Below, piece after piece: positions 36,182-44,137 of a DNA stretch of 61,358 nt (its first letter is position 1; each line of letters begins with the position of its first letter). A model generated the notes under the pieces. That model saw only the letters and a list, made by a program, of their open reading frames with translations, made no database searches and was not told the DNA's origin. Position numbers and translations under genes: made by a program. The stretch is taken from contig JAUYAG010000031.1 of the NCBI GenBank assembly GCA_030693575.1, positions 1 to 61,358 of the forward strand. The letters are read 5' to 3'. This DNA comes from Brevundimonas sp. Lineage in GTDB: Bacteria; Pseudomonadota; Alphaproteobacteria; Caulobacterales; Caulobacteraceae.

Positions 36182-37765
36182 ATGACCACCACCACCACCG
36201 ACGTCGTCATCCTCGGCGGGGGCCACAACGGCCTCGTCTGCGCCTTCTATCTGGCGCGGGCCGGGCTGAAGGTCACGGTGCTGGAGCGGCGGCATGTCGT
36301 TGGCGGGGCGGCGGTGACCGAGGAATTCCATCCGGGCTTTCGTAACTCCACCGCCAGCTACACCGTCAGCCTGCTGAACCCGAAGGTCATCGCCGACATG
36401 GACCTGGCCCGCCACGGGCTGCGGGTGGTCGAGCGCAAGGTGTCCAACTTCCTGCCCTTCGACGACGGTCGTCATTTCCTCGCGGGCGAGGGGCGGACGC
36501 AGGGAGAGCTGGCGAAATTCTCGACGCGTGATGCGGAGCGGCTGCCGGAATACGAGCGGCGGCTGGAGGTCATCGCGGCGGTTCTGCGCGACTGGATCCT
36601 GAAGGCGCCGCCCAACATGGTCGAGGGTGGCTGGATGGCCATGCTGCCCGAATTGCTGAAGGGCGCGTCGCTGGGCAAACAGGCGGCGGGGCTGGACACG
36701 CAGGGCCGCCGCGACCTGCTGGACCTGTTCGCAAAATCGGCGGGCGACTGGCTGGACGGCTGGTTCGAGAGCGATCCGATCAAGGCCCTGTTCGGGTTCG
36801 ACAGCGTGGTCGGCAACTATGCCAGTCCCTACACGCCCGGCTCGGCCTATGTGCTGCTGCACCATGTCTTCGGTGAGGTGAACGGTCGCAAGGGTGTCTG
36901 GGGCCACGCCATCGGCGGCATGGGCGCGATCACCCGGGCCATGGCCGCCGCCTGCGCGGAACAGGGCGTCGAGGTGCGGCTGGAAACGCCGATCGCCGAG
37001 GTTCTGACCGAGAAGGGACGCGCGGTCGGCGCCGTCACTGAGGCGGGCGATGTCGTGCGGGCGCGGGCGGTGGTGTCCAACCTGCATCCGCGGCTGCTGT
37101 TCGAGCGGTTCGTGGACGACGCCGTGGTCCCCGCGGACTTCCGCGAGCGGATCGGGAACTATCAGTCGGGTTCAGGGACGTTCCGTATGAATGTGGCCCT
37201 GTCGGAACTGCCGAACTTCACGTCCCTGCCGGGGACGGGGGATCACCTGACCGCCGGCATCATCATGGCCCCGTCGCTGGCCTATATGGACCGGGCCCAT
37301 GCCGAGGCCCGGCTGAACGGCTGGTCGTCGAAGCCGATCGTCGAGATGCTGATCCCCTCGACGCTGGACGACAGCCTCGCCCCGGCCGGCCAGCACGTCG
37401 CCAGCCTGTTCTGCCAGCATGTCGACCCGACCCTGGGCGACGAGCATCGCGACACCGTGGCCGACCTGATGATCGAGACGGTCGACCGGTATGCTCCGGG
37501 CTTCAGGGCCTCGGTGGTCGGGCGGCTGGCGCTGGGGCCGCGCGATCTGGAGCGGCGGTTCGGTCTGGTCGGCGGCGACATCTTCCACGGCCGGCTGACG
37601 CTCGATCAGCTGTTCAGCGCCCGCCCGGTGCTGGGCCACGCCGACCACCGGATGCCGGTGCCGGGGCTGTATCTGTGCGGCTCGGGCGCGCACCCCGGCG
37701 GCGGAGTCACCGGCGCGCCGGGGCATAATGCGGCGCGGGCGGTGCTGAAAGATTTGAGGCAGTAG
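36182..37765 (+). CDS. Phytoene desaturase-like FAD-dependent oxidoreductase (PYROXD2-type)
   Basis: 527 residues. N-terminal FAD Rossmann motif VVILGGGHNGLVCAFYLARAG with a GGxxNG variant and the following ERR dinucleotide-binding Glu, then GGAAVTEEFHPGF, the C-terminal flavin motif VPGLYLCGSGAHPGGGVTGAPGHNAA. The overall layout is of the CrtI/NAD(P)/FAD-dependent oxidoreductase superfamily, closest in feel to PYROXD2-type proteins. No carotenoid genes are adjacent, so pigment synthesis is not supported. The stop TAG falls in heptamer repeat 2; repeat 1 lies just upstream, so the gene is bracketed by the two elements. Confidence 0.85.
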   Translation: MTTTTTDVVILGGGHNGLVCAFYLARAGLKVTVLERRHVVGGAAVTEEFHPGFRNSTASYTVSLLNPKVIADMDLARHGLRVVERKVSNFLPFDDGRHFLAGEGRTQGELAKFSTRDAERLPEYERRLEVIAAVLRDWILKAPPNMVEGGWMAMLPELLKGASLGKQAAGLDTQGRRDLLDLFAKSAGDWLDGWFESDPIKALFGFDSVVGNYASPYTPGSAYVLLHHVFGEVNGRKGVWGHAIGGMGAITRAMAAACAEQGVEVRLETPIAEVLTEKGRAVGAVTEAGDVVRARAVVSNLHPRLLFERFVDDAVVPADFRERIGNYQSGSGTFRMNVALSELPNFTSLPGTGDHLTAGIIMAPSLAYMDRAHAEARLNGWSSKPIVEMLIPSTLDDSLAPAGQHVASLFCQHVDPTLGDEHRDTVADLMIETVDRYAPGFRASVVGRLALGPRDLERRFGLVGGDIFHGRLTLDQLFSARPVLGHADHRMPVPGLYLCGSGAHPGGGVTGAPGHNAARAVLKDLRQ

Positions 37766-37864
37766 GCAGTAGGCAACAGACGGGACGGCGAAGGGCCCGG
37801 CACCTGGCCGTCAGGCGCACTGGCTCAGCGGTGGCGCGGTCCCTGTTGCCTGCTGCCTGCTGTC
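37758..37864. repeat. Inverted heptamer-repeat element 2
   Basis: Left arm 37758-37778 is GGCAGTA, GGCAGTA, GGCAACA; right arm 37844-37864 is TGTTGCC, TGCTGCC, TGCTGTC, the reverse complement unit with changes. Spacer of 65 bases. The oxidoreductase stop TAG (37763-37765) is in the left arm, and the response regulator stop begins at 37871. The unit sequence differs from element 1 but the period of 7, the inversion and the placement are the same. Confidence 0.85.
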
Positions 37865-37870
37865 TAGTTC

Positions 37871-38248
37871 CTACGCGTTCTCGACGCCCATCGCCTTCAT
37901 CAGAGCTTCGCGAATGGCGGCTTCTGTGAAGGGCTTCTGCACGGTGGCGTGGCCGCGCCATTCGTCGGGCAGGCCGCTCTCGCCATAGCCGGTCGAGAAG
38001 ACGAAGGGCACGCCGCGTGCCTTGAGCGCCTCGGCGACCGGGAAGACCTGACGGCCGGCGACATTCACGTCGAGCAGGGCGGCGTCCAGCGGGGCAGGGT
38101 CGGCGACGATGGCCAGTCCGTCCTCGACCGTACCAGCCGGGCCGACGGGTGTGCAGCCCATGTCCTCGAGGATGGTTTCCAGCAGCATGGCGACGAGGGA
38201 TTCATCCTCGACCACCAGGACGCGGCGACCCGTCAACATCTGGGTCAT
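37871..38248 (-). CDS. Single-domain response regulator
   Basis: 125-residue stand-alone receiver with no output domain. Acid pair in VVEDESLVA, phosphorylation Asp in AALLDVNVAG (about residue 59), switch Lys in ATVQKPFTE. It is of the FrzZ/CheY-like group commonly paired with HWE kinases in alphaproteobacteria. Its ATG overlaps the kinase stop in an ATGA junction, so kinase and receiver are coupled. Likely a phosphate sink or relay to another protein. Confidence 0.92.
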   Translation of the reverse strand: MTQMLTGRRVLVVEDESLVAMLLETILEDMGCTPVGPAGTVEDGLAIVADPAPLDAALLDVNVAGRQVFPVAEALKARGVPFVFSTGYGESGLPDEWRGHATVQKPFTEAAIREALMKAMGVENA

Positions 38249-39750
38249 GATGATCTATCCCTGTGGAGCGGAACGGAGAATTCCGCGCTGAAACCGTCGC
38301 TTGCGTAGGCCAGTTTGACCTCGCCCGCCAGATCATGACGCACGTTTCGTTCAATCAGTCGACTGCCGAAGCCGCGTCGTTCCGGCGGCGCGACCGGCGG
38401 TCCGCCGAGCTCGCGCCAGGTCAGCCTGAGCTCGGGCCGGGCCTGGTTCACCACGGCCCAGTCGACCATGACCCGACCCTCGGGCGCGGACAGGGCGCCG
38501 TATTTGGCCGCGTTGGTCGCCAGTTCGTGGAAGATCATGCCGAGGGACAGGGCACCCGCAGGCTCCAGCGCCACCGGGGGGCCGTTCAGGGTGACGCGGT
38601 GCGACCCGTGCGCCTCGGTCTCATGCTGGAGAATCGCATCCAGATCGGCGCCCTCCCAGTGGCTGCGGGTCAGCAGGTCGTGGGTGTGGGACAGGGCCAT
38701 CAACCGGGCCTGGAAGCTTTCGGCGAAGGTGGCCGGGTCGGCGTGGGACCGCGCCGTCTGCACGGCGATCGACTGGATGGTGGACAGGGTGTTCTTCACC
38801 CGGTGATTCAGCTCGTCGATCATCAGCTTCTGCCGCTCGGCCGAGCGGATGGTCTCGGTGACGTCGTGCCCCTGGACGAAGATGCCCGCGACCGCGCCCT
38901 GGGCGTCCCGGATGGGCTGATAGATGAAATCCAGGAACCGGGATTCGAGCGGCGCGTCCGGAGTCCTCTGCAGCTGGATCCGGCTGGCGCGGCCTTCGTA
39001 GGGCTCTCCGGTCGCATAGACGCTGCTGAGGAACTCGAAAAAGCCCTGCCCCTGCACTTCGGGGAGAGCTTCGGAGACCGGCTTGCCACTGATGTCGCGA
39101 TGTCCGATCAGCTGGGCATAGGCGCTGTTGTGGATCTGGAAGACGTGATCCGGTCCGGACAGGACGGCGACAAAGCCCGGGGCCTGCATGAACAGGTCCA
39201 TCAGGCCCTGGCGCTCGGTCTCGAGCCGCGCATTGTCGGCCTGGACGCTGCGCGCGCCGCTGAGCAAGGCCCCGCCGACAATGGCGTCGATGGCGTGGAG
39301 GGGCGGGGCCGCCGCCCCCTCGACCGCGGAACGCCGGAGGTTCTCCAGTTCGGTGATGTCGATCGCGTACTGGAGAACATGTTCGACCACGCCGTCGCGC
39401 AGCAGCGGCGTATGGATTACGCTCCAGTACCGGTCTTCATAGGCCAGTCGCCCGTCCGCATCAGGAACGGGGATGGCGTAGTGGATCACCGGGATGTCGT
39501 TGCGCACGCCGGTGGCGAAGACCTTTTCGAATGACCCGCGCAGCTGTCGGGTGCTTTCGGGCGCCTCCTCACCCGGGCCGGCGTCGAACGCCTCGAACAC
39601 CGGGGTACCGATCAGTTCGGCGGCGGTGCGCTGGGTTACAGCCAGATAGGCGGCATTCGCCCAGACGAACTTCAACTCGCGGCCGACGATGAAATAGGCG
39701 TTCGGCGAAGCGTTCAGCGCGGCCGCGAGGTCGGATTCGATCGCTGTCAT
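38245..39750 (-). CDS. PAS-domain HWE-family sensor histidine kinase
   Basis: 501 residues from the ATG at 39750 with GGGGAC before; the frame is open far upstream to 40584 but that is opposite the carboxylesterase gene. Soluble: no membrane segment. PAS 1 about 10-130 with NAAYLAVTQRTAAELIG, PAS 2 about 185-300 with NSAYAQLIGHRDISG, then HWE dimerisation domain with phospho-acceptor His316 in LNHRVKNTLSTIQSIA and the HWE-type ATPase with FHELATNAAKYGAL. PAS ligands cannot be told. Coupled with the receiver gene. These kinases often act in general stress or light signalling; the specific role is inference. Confidence 0.93.
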   Translation of the reverse strand: MTAIESDLAAALNASPNAYFIVGRELKFVWANAAYLAVTQRTAAELIGTPVFEAFDAGPGEEAPESTRQLRGSFEKVFATGVRNDIPVIHYAIPVPDADGRLAYEDRYWSVIHTPLLRDGVVEHVLQYAIDITELENLRRSAVEGAAAPPLHAIDAIVGGALLSGARSVQADNARLETERQGLMDLFMQAPGFVAVLSGPDHVFQIHNSAYAQLIGHRDISGKPVSEALPEVQGQGFFEFLSSVYATGEPYEGRASRIQLQRTPDAPLESRFLDFIYQPIRDAQGAVAGIFVQGHDVTETIRSAERQKLMIDELNHRVKNTLSTIQSIAVQTARSHADPATFAESFQARLMALSHTHDLLTRSHWEGADLDAILQHETEAHGSHRVTLNGPPVALEPAGALSLGMIFHELATNAAKYGALSAPEGRVMVDWAVVNQARPELRLTWRELGGPPVAPPERRGFGSRLIERNVRHDLAGEVKLAYASDGFSAEFSVPLHRDRSS

Positions 39751-39885
39751 CTGTCCCCGAATAGCCCCGACCGCCGTCAGGCGACAGCACAATCCCACCA
39801 CGTCGCAACGCTTGCCGTGGGGAACGGTTTCATCCGCCACGCGTCCCAAGTGGGCCAAGTCCCGCGCATTGGCTAGAGTGACGGA

Positions 39886-41418
39886 ATGACGCCTGTTTCC
39901 CTGTTCGCTGCGGTCGCCCTGATGATGTCTCCCCCGCAATCCGATGGCACAGCCCCTGTGGTTCGCGTGGAGCAGGGCTTGCTGGCCGGCGCGGCGGACG
40001 GCGGGGTCGAAAGCTACAAGGGCGTGCCCTTCGCCGCACCGCCGGTCGGGCCCCTGCGCTGGCGGATGCCGCGGCCGCCTGAAATCTGGGGCGGCGAGCG
40101 GTCGGCCGCCGACTACGGTGCCATCTGCATCCAGCCGCCGTCCAACGGCGACCCCGGTGTCGGCCCCCTGCCGATGAGCGAGGACTGTCTGACCCTGAAC
40201 GTCTGGACGCCGGCGGACCGGGGCGGGGATCCGCTGCCGGTCATGGTGTGGATTCACGGCGGCGGATACAACAACGGCTCGGGCACGGCCGGGCTCTACG
40301 ACGGTGCCAATCTGGCGCGGCGCGGCGTGGTGGTGGTGACCATCAACTACCGGCTGGGGCGGCTGGGGTTCTTCGATCACCCGGCGCTGGCGGCGGAGCG
40401 GGCTCCCGGCGAGCCTGCCGCGAACTACGGTCTGATGGACCAGATAGTGGCGCTGGAGTGGGTGCGCGACAATGCGGCGGCCTTCGGGGGCGACGCCGGG
40501 AATGTGACGATCTTCGGCGAATCGGCGGGCGGCGCGGCGGTGACCCAGTTGATGGTCGCGCCGTCGGCCCGGGGCCTGTTCCACCGCGCGGTGGTGCAGT
40601 CCGGGATGGGGCGGCAGCGGTCGGCCGAGCTCACGCTGGATCGGCCCGGACGTCCCTCGGCCCAGTCACTGGGTCGGGCCTGGGCGCGGGGCGCGGGGTT
40701 GCCGGCGGAGGCGACGACGGACGAGCTCCGCGCCGTCCCGGCCGAGCGACTGCTCAGCCCCATGCCGGCCTTCTACAGCGACAATCTGATCATCGACGGC
40801 GTGGTGCTGACCGAGGACGTGGCCGAGGCCTTTGCGGCGGGCCGACAGGCACCCGTGCCGCTGATCCTGGGCGCAAACAGCGCCGAGTTCTGGTGGATCC
40901 GACCCTCCGACGCCGGGGCCTATGGCCGCACTGACGATGCCATGACGGAGGCCGAGTACGACGCCCTGCTGGCGGCCTATGGCGGAGCCGAAGGCTATGA
41001 CCAGCATGTGGTCAGCGATCTCGTCTTCAACGAACCCGGGCGCAATCTGGCGCGCCTGCATGCTGCGGCGGGGCATCCGACGTATCTCTACCGGTTCGAC
41101 GTCGTGCCGGAGTCCAACCCCGAACCCAGCGGCGGCGCCACCCACGCCTCCGAGCGGCCCTATGTGTTCGACAATCTGCACACCGTCGGACGACCGATGG
41201 GCGGGCGCGACGCGCGGGCGGCGACGGCCATGGCCGACTACTGGACGACCTTCGCGGCCCGCGGAAATCCGAACGCCCCCGACCGTCCGGTCTGGCCCGA
41301 GTTCGGCGCCGAGCCGGACCGGCTGCTGGAGTTCACCAATGAAGGGGCGGTGGCGAAACCGATTCCCGACGCCGCCCGGCTGGACCTGATCGAGGCCTTC
41401 TACGAACGAATCCGCTGA
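39886..41418 (+). CDS. Type B carboxylesterase, secreted
   Basis: 510 residues. Short signal peptide. Carboxylesterase type-B signatures: EDCLTLNVWTP (about 100-109), oxyanion hole HGGGYNNGSG, nucleophile Ser213 in FGESAGGAAVT. An acid in the ANSAEFWW region near 330 and a His in the GATHASERPYVF region near 425 complete a plausible triad. Hydrolyses carboxylic esters; likely periplasmic or exported. It is divergent from the HWE kinase across 135 bases and converges on the beta-glucosidase with only 3 bases between stops. Confidence 0.9.
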   Translation: MTPVSLFAAVALMMSPPQSDGTAPVVRVEQGLLAGAADGGVESYKGVPFAAPPVGPLRWRMPRPPEIWGGERSAADYGAICIQPPSNGDPGVGPLPMSEDCLTLNVWTPADRGGDPLPVMVWIHGGGYNNGSGTAGLYDGANLARRGVVVVTINYRLGRLGFFDHPALAAERAPGEPAANYGLMDQIVALEWVRDNAAAFGGDAGNVTIFGESAGGAAVTQLMVAPSARGLFHRAVVQSGMGRQRSAELTLDRPGRPSAQSLGRAWARGAGLPAEATTDELRAVPAERLLSPMPAFYSDNLIIDGVVLTEDVAEAFAAGRQAPVPLILGANSAEFWWIRPSDAGAYGRTDDAMTEAEYDALLAAYGGAEGYDQHVVSDLVFNEPGRNLARLHAAAGHPTYLYRFDVVPESNPEPSGGATHASERPYVFDNLHTVGRPMGGRDARAATAMADYWTTFAARGNPNAPDRPVWPEFGAEPDRLLEFTNEGAVAKPIPDAARLDLIEAFYERIR

Positions 41419-41421
41419 GGC

Positions 41422-42801
41422 TCAGAGCGTGTTCAGCACCTCGCCGTGGGTCTTGATGACCTCGGCGTAGAGCAGGCCCGAATCCTTGATGGTCCGCTCC
41501 TGCGTGAGGAAGTTTACGTGGGTGATGCCGAACCGCTTGGAATAGCCCAGCGACCATTCGAGATTGTCGAGCAGCGACCAGGCCATATAGCCGCGGATGT
41601 CGACGCCCTTGCCGATGGCGTCGTGCAGCGCCTTGAGGTGGTTCTTCAGATATTCGACCCGCATCGGATCGTGGATGCGGCCGTCGATGGCGTGGGGCGG
41701 ATCGTACCAGGCCGAGCCGTTCTCGGTGACCATCAGCGGCAGGCCGTTGGTCTGCTCATGCAGCCAGACCAGGGTGTCGGTGAGGGCAGGGGGATAGACC
41801 TCCCAGCCGGTCTCGGTGTGGGCGTGCTGGATCTGTTTCACCGGCCGGGCGCGGACGGGCCAGGCGTCGGGCGCATTCTCGGGCACCGAGCGCGTGTACC
41901 AGTTCAGGCCCATCCAGTCGGTCGGCTGGGCAATCAGGTCGAAGTCCTCCTGCGGGAACTCGCGATAGGCCTCGCCGTAGACGTCCTTCAGTTCTGCCGG
42001 ATAGCCACGGCCCATCAGCGGGTCGAGGAACCAGCGGTTCATCTGGGCCTCGGCGCGTTTGCGCGCGGCCTCGTCCTCGGGCTTGTCCGAGGCGCTGTAT
42101 TTCGGCTCGATGTTGAGGACGATGCCGATCTTGCCCCCCAATTCCTTGGGCACGACCTCACGGAACCGCTTCACCGCCGCGCCGTGCGCGCGCAGGACGT
42201 TGTGACCTGCGATCATGGCCTCGAAGGCCGACTTGTGGCCGGGCGCCAAGGCGCCGTGCAGATAGCCGCCGTCGACGATGACCCAGGGCTCGTTGATCGT
42301 GCCCCAGGTCTTCACCCGACCCTTGAATTTCTCGAACAGGACCTGGCCGTAGTCCGCGAACCAGTCGGCGATGTCGGGGTTCAGCCAGCCGCCGCGATCG
42401 TCCAGCGCCGCCGGCAGGTCCCAGTGATAGAGGGTGCAGAGCGGCTCGATCCCCTTCTCGAGCAGGCCGTCGACCAGCCGGTCATAGAAGTCGAGACCCT
42501 TCTGGTTGATGGCCCCGCGGCCCTCGGGCATCACCCGGCTCCAGCTGACCGAGAATCGGTAGGCCTGAAGGTTCAGGCGCGTCATCAATTCGATGTCTTC
42601 GCGCCAGCGGTTGTAGTGGTCACAGGCCACGTCGCCGGTGTCGCCGTTCAGCATCATCCCCGGCGTGTGGCTGAATCGGTCCCAGATCGAGGCGCCCGCG
42701 CCGTCGGCCATGGATGAGCCTTCGATCTGATAGGCGGCCGTCGCGGCGCCCCACAGAAAACCTTCGGGAAACCGATAGTTGCCTGTGTTTTGTGAAGTCA
42801 T
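41422..42801 (-). CDS. GH1 beta-glucosidase
   Basis: 459 residues from the ATG at 42801; the longer frame upstream lacks signal-peptide features, so the enzyme is cytoplasmic. Glycoside hydrolase family 1 signatures: FLWGAATAAYQIEGS at the N-terminus, acid/base Glu171 in GTINEPW and nucleophile Glu360 in LMVTENGS. Releases glucose from beta-linked oligosaccharides with retention. It is divergent from the LacI gene and faces the operator at 42936-42949, so it fits as the last, intracellular step of the glucan locus. Confidence 0.95.
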   Translation of the reverse strand: MTSQNTGNYRFPEGFLWGAATAAYQIEGSSMADGAGASIWDRFSHTPGMMLNGDTGDVACDHYNRWREDIELMTRLNLQAYRFSVSWSRVMPEGRGAINQKGLDFYDRLVDGLLEKGIEPLCTLYHWDLPAALDDRGGWLNPDIADWFADYGQVLFEKFKGRVKTWGTINEPWVIVDGGYLHGALAPGHKSAFEAMIAGHNVLRAHGAAVKRFREVVPKELGGKIGIVLNIEPKYSASDKPEDEAARKRAEAQMNRWFLDPLMGRGYPAELKDVYGEAYREFPQEDFDLIAQPTDWMGLNWYTRSVPENAPDAWPVRARPVKQIQHAHTETGWEVYPPALTDTLVWLHEQTNGLPLMVTENGSAWYDPPHAIDGRIHDPMRVEYLKNHLKALHDAIGKGVDIRGYMAWSLLDNLEWSLGYSKRFGITHVNFLTQERTIKDSGLLYAEVIKTHGEVLNTL

Positions 42802-43057
42802 AATCGAAGGCCTCGATGAGCAGGAACGCAGACTGGAAGGGCGGTTTGGCGGCGGTCGGTACGCGTGTCGCGCTGTCAGCACAACCTCGGTGTGGCCAAA
42901 CTAGGGCACTTGCGGGGCCCATGGCTAGTGTGTCATGTAATCGGTTACACGGTTTTTTCAGACGGACCCGCGCAAAGCGGGCCGGGACTGGAAACGCTCA
43001 GGGAGGATGGACTTTGGCGCCGAGGGCGATCCAGCACATCTGCGCGGCGACGGCGGC
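42802..43057. promoter_or_regulatory. Divergent control region of the glucan locus
   Basis: 256 bases between the beta-glucosidase and LacI starts. It contains the LacI-type operator at 42936-42949 and a GC-rich spacer (GCGGGGCCC, then a T-run at 42953-42958). No gene is evident. Expected promoters for both directions lie here but I cannot place -35/-10 boxes with confidence. Confidence 0.6.
42936..42949. promoter_or_regulatory. LacI-family operator, TGTAATCGGTTACA
   Basis: Near-palindrome with perfect 5-base arms TGTAA/TTACA and the central CG typical of LacI/GalR-family operators. It lies 109 bases before the LacI start and 135 bases from the divergent beta-glucosidase start, so one site could regulate both directions. 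Confidence 0.75.
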
Positions 43058-44137
43058 ATGAAGGCCGCCACGATCCGCGATGTCGCCGAACGGGCCGACG
43101 TTTCCGTCGCCTCGGTTTCGCGCGTGCTCAATGGCGCCGGACCCGTCACCGAAGCCACGAAGAACAGGGTCCTCGAGGCCGCCCGGGCGCTCCAGTATGT
43201 GCCCCACTCCGGTGCCCGCAGCCTGTCCACCAGCAAGACCCAAACGATCGGTGTGATCCTGCCGGACCTGTACGGCGAGTTCTTCTCCGAACTGATCCGC
43301 GGCATGGACGTGGCCGCCCGGTCGTTGGGCTATCATCTGATCGTCTCCAGCTCGCATGACGATGCGGAGGAGGCCTCGGCCGCCATTCGCTCCATGCGCG
43401 GCCGGGTCGACGGCCTGATCGTCCTGTCGCCCCATCTGGACGCCGCCAATCTGGCCGCGGGCCTGGCCGGTCGGACGCCGATTCTCCTGATGAACGGCGG
43501 TGCCGCCGTCGGCCGCCCGTCCATCGTCGTCGACAATCACGGCGGCGCGGTCCTGGCGGTCGAGCATCTGGTGGCCACCGGGCGTCGCCGCATCGCCCAC
43601 ATCTCGGGCCCCGCCGGTAACCTCGAGGCCGAGGCGCGTCTGGCCGGCTATCTTCAGGCGATGGCCCAGGCGGGCTTGCCGACGTCCGTGGTCGAAGGCG
43701 AGTTCACCCAGTCGTCCGGCCATGCCGCGGGCGTCGAACTCGCGCGGCGCGAACTGCGCCCTGACGCGGTCTTTGCCGGCAACGACAACATGGCCGTGGG
43801 TGCCATGCTGGCCCTTCAGGACGCGGGTCTTCGCGTTCCCGAGGACATGGCCATCATCGGCTTCGACGACGTGCCGATCGCCGGTCTGGTCCGGCCGGCC
43901 CTGACGACCCTGAGGATCCATATCGCTGAAACCGGCCGGAGCGCGCTCGAGCGTCTCGTCCGCCTCATCAACGCAGCGGGCGAAGCCGTCGCCGACACCG
44001 CCTGCGAGATCGTGCGCCCTGAACTGGTCGTACGCCCGTCAAGCAACCCGGCGACACAGAACCAAGCCCATTCCAACTCCGGCGGGCGTCTTCACGCCCT
44101 CGCCGACACGCCATCTCTGAAGGGGGAGAATACCTGA
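43058..44137 (+). CDS. LacI-family transcriptional regulator
   Basis: 359 residues from the ATG at 43058; the frame opens 51 bases earlier but the chosen start begins directly with the helix-turn-helix ATIRDVAERADVSVASVSRVLN. The hinge region YVPHSGARSLSTSKTQTIGV is followed by the periplasmic-binding-protein-like sensor with GFDDVPIAGLVRPALTTL. Represses until a sugar binds. Its stop overlaps the receptor's ATG (TGATG), an unusual translational coupling that ties regulator and receptor levels together. Its operator is probably TGTAATCGGTTACA upstream. Confidence 0.93.
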   Translation: MKAATIRDVAERADVSVASVSRVLNGAGPVTEATKNRVLEAARALQYVPHSGARSLSTSKTQTIGVILPDLYGEFFSELIRGMDVAARSLGYHLIVSSSHDDAEEASAAIRSMRGRVDGLIVLSPHLDAANLAAGLAGRTPILLMNGGAAVGRPSIVVDNHGGAVLAVEHLVATGRRRIAHISGPAGNLEAEARLAGYLQAMAQAGLPTSVVEGEFTQSSGHAAGVELARRELRPDAVFAGNDNMAVGAMLALQDAGLRVPEDMAIIGFDDVPIAGLVRPALTTLRIHIAETGRSALERLVRLINAAGEAVADTACEIVRPELVVRPSSNPATQNQAHSNSGGRLHALADTPSLKGENT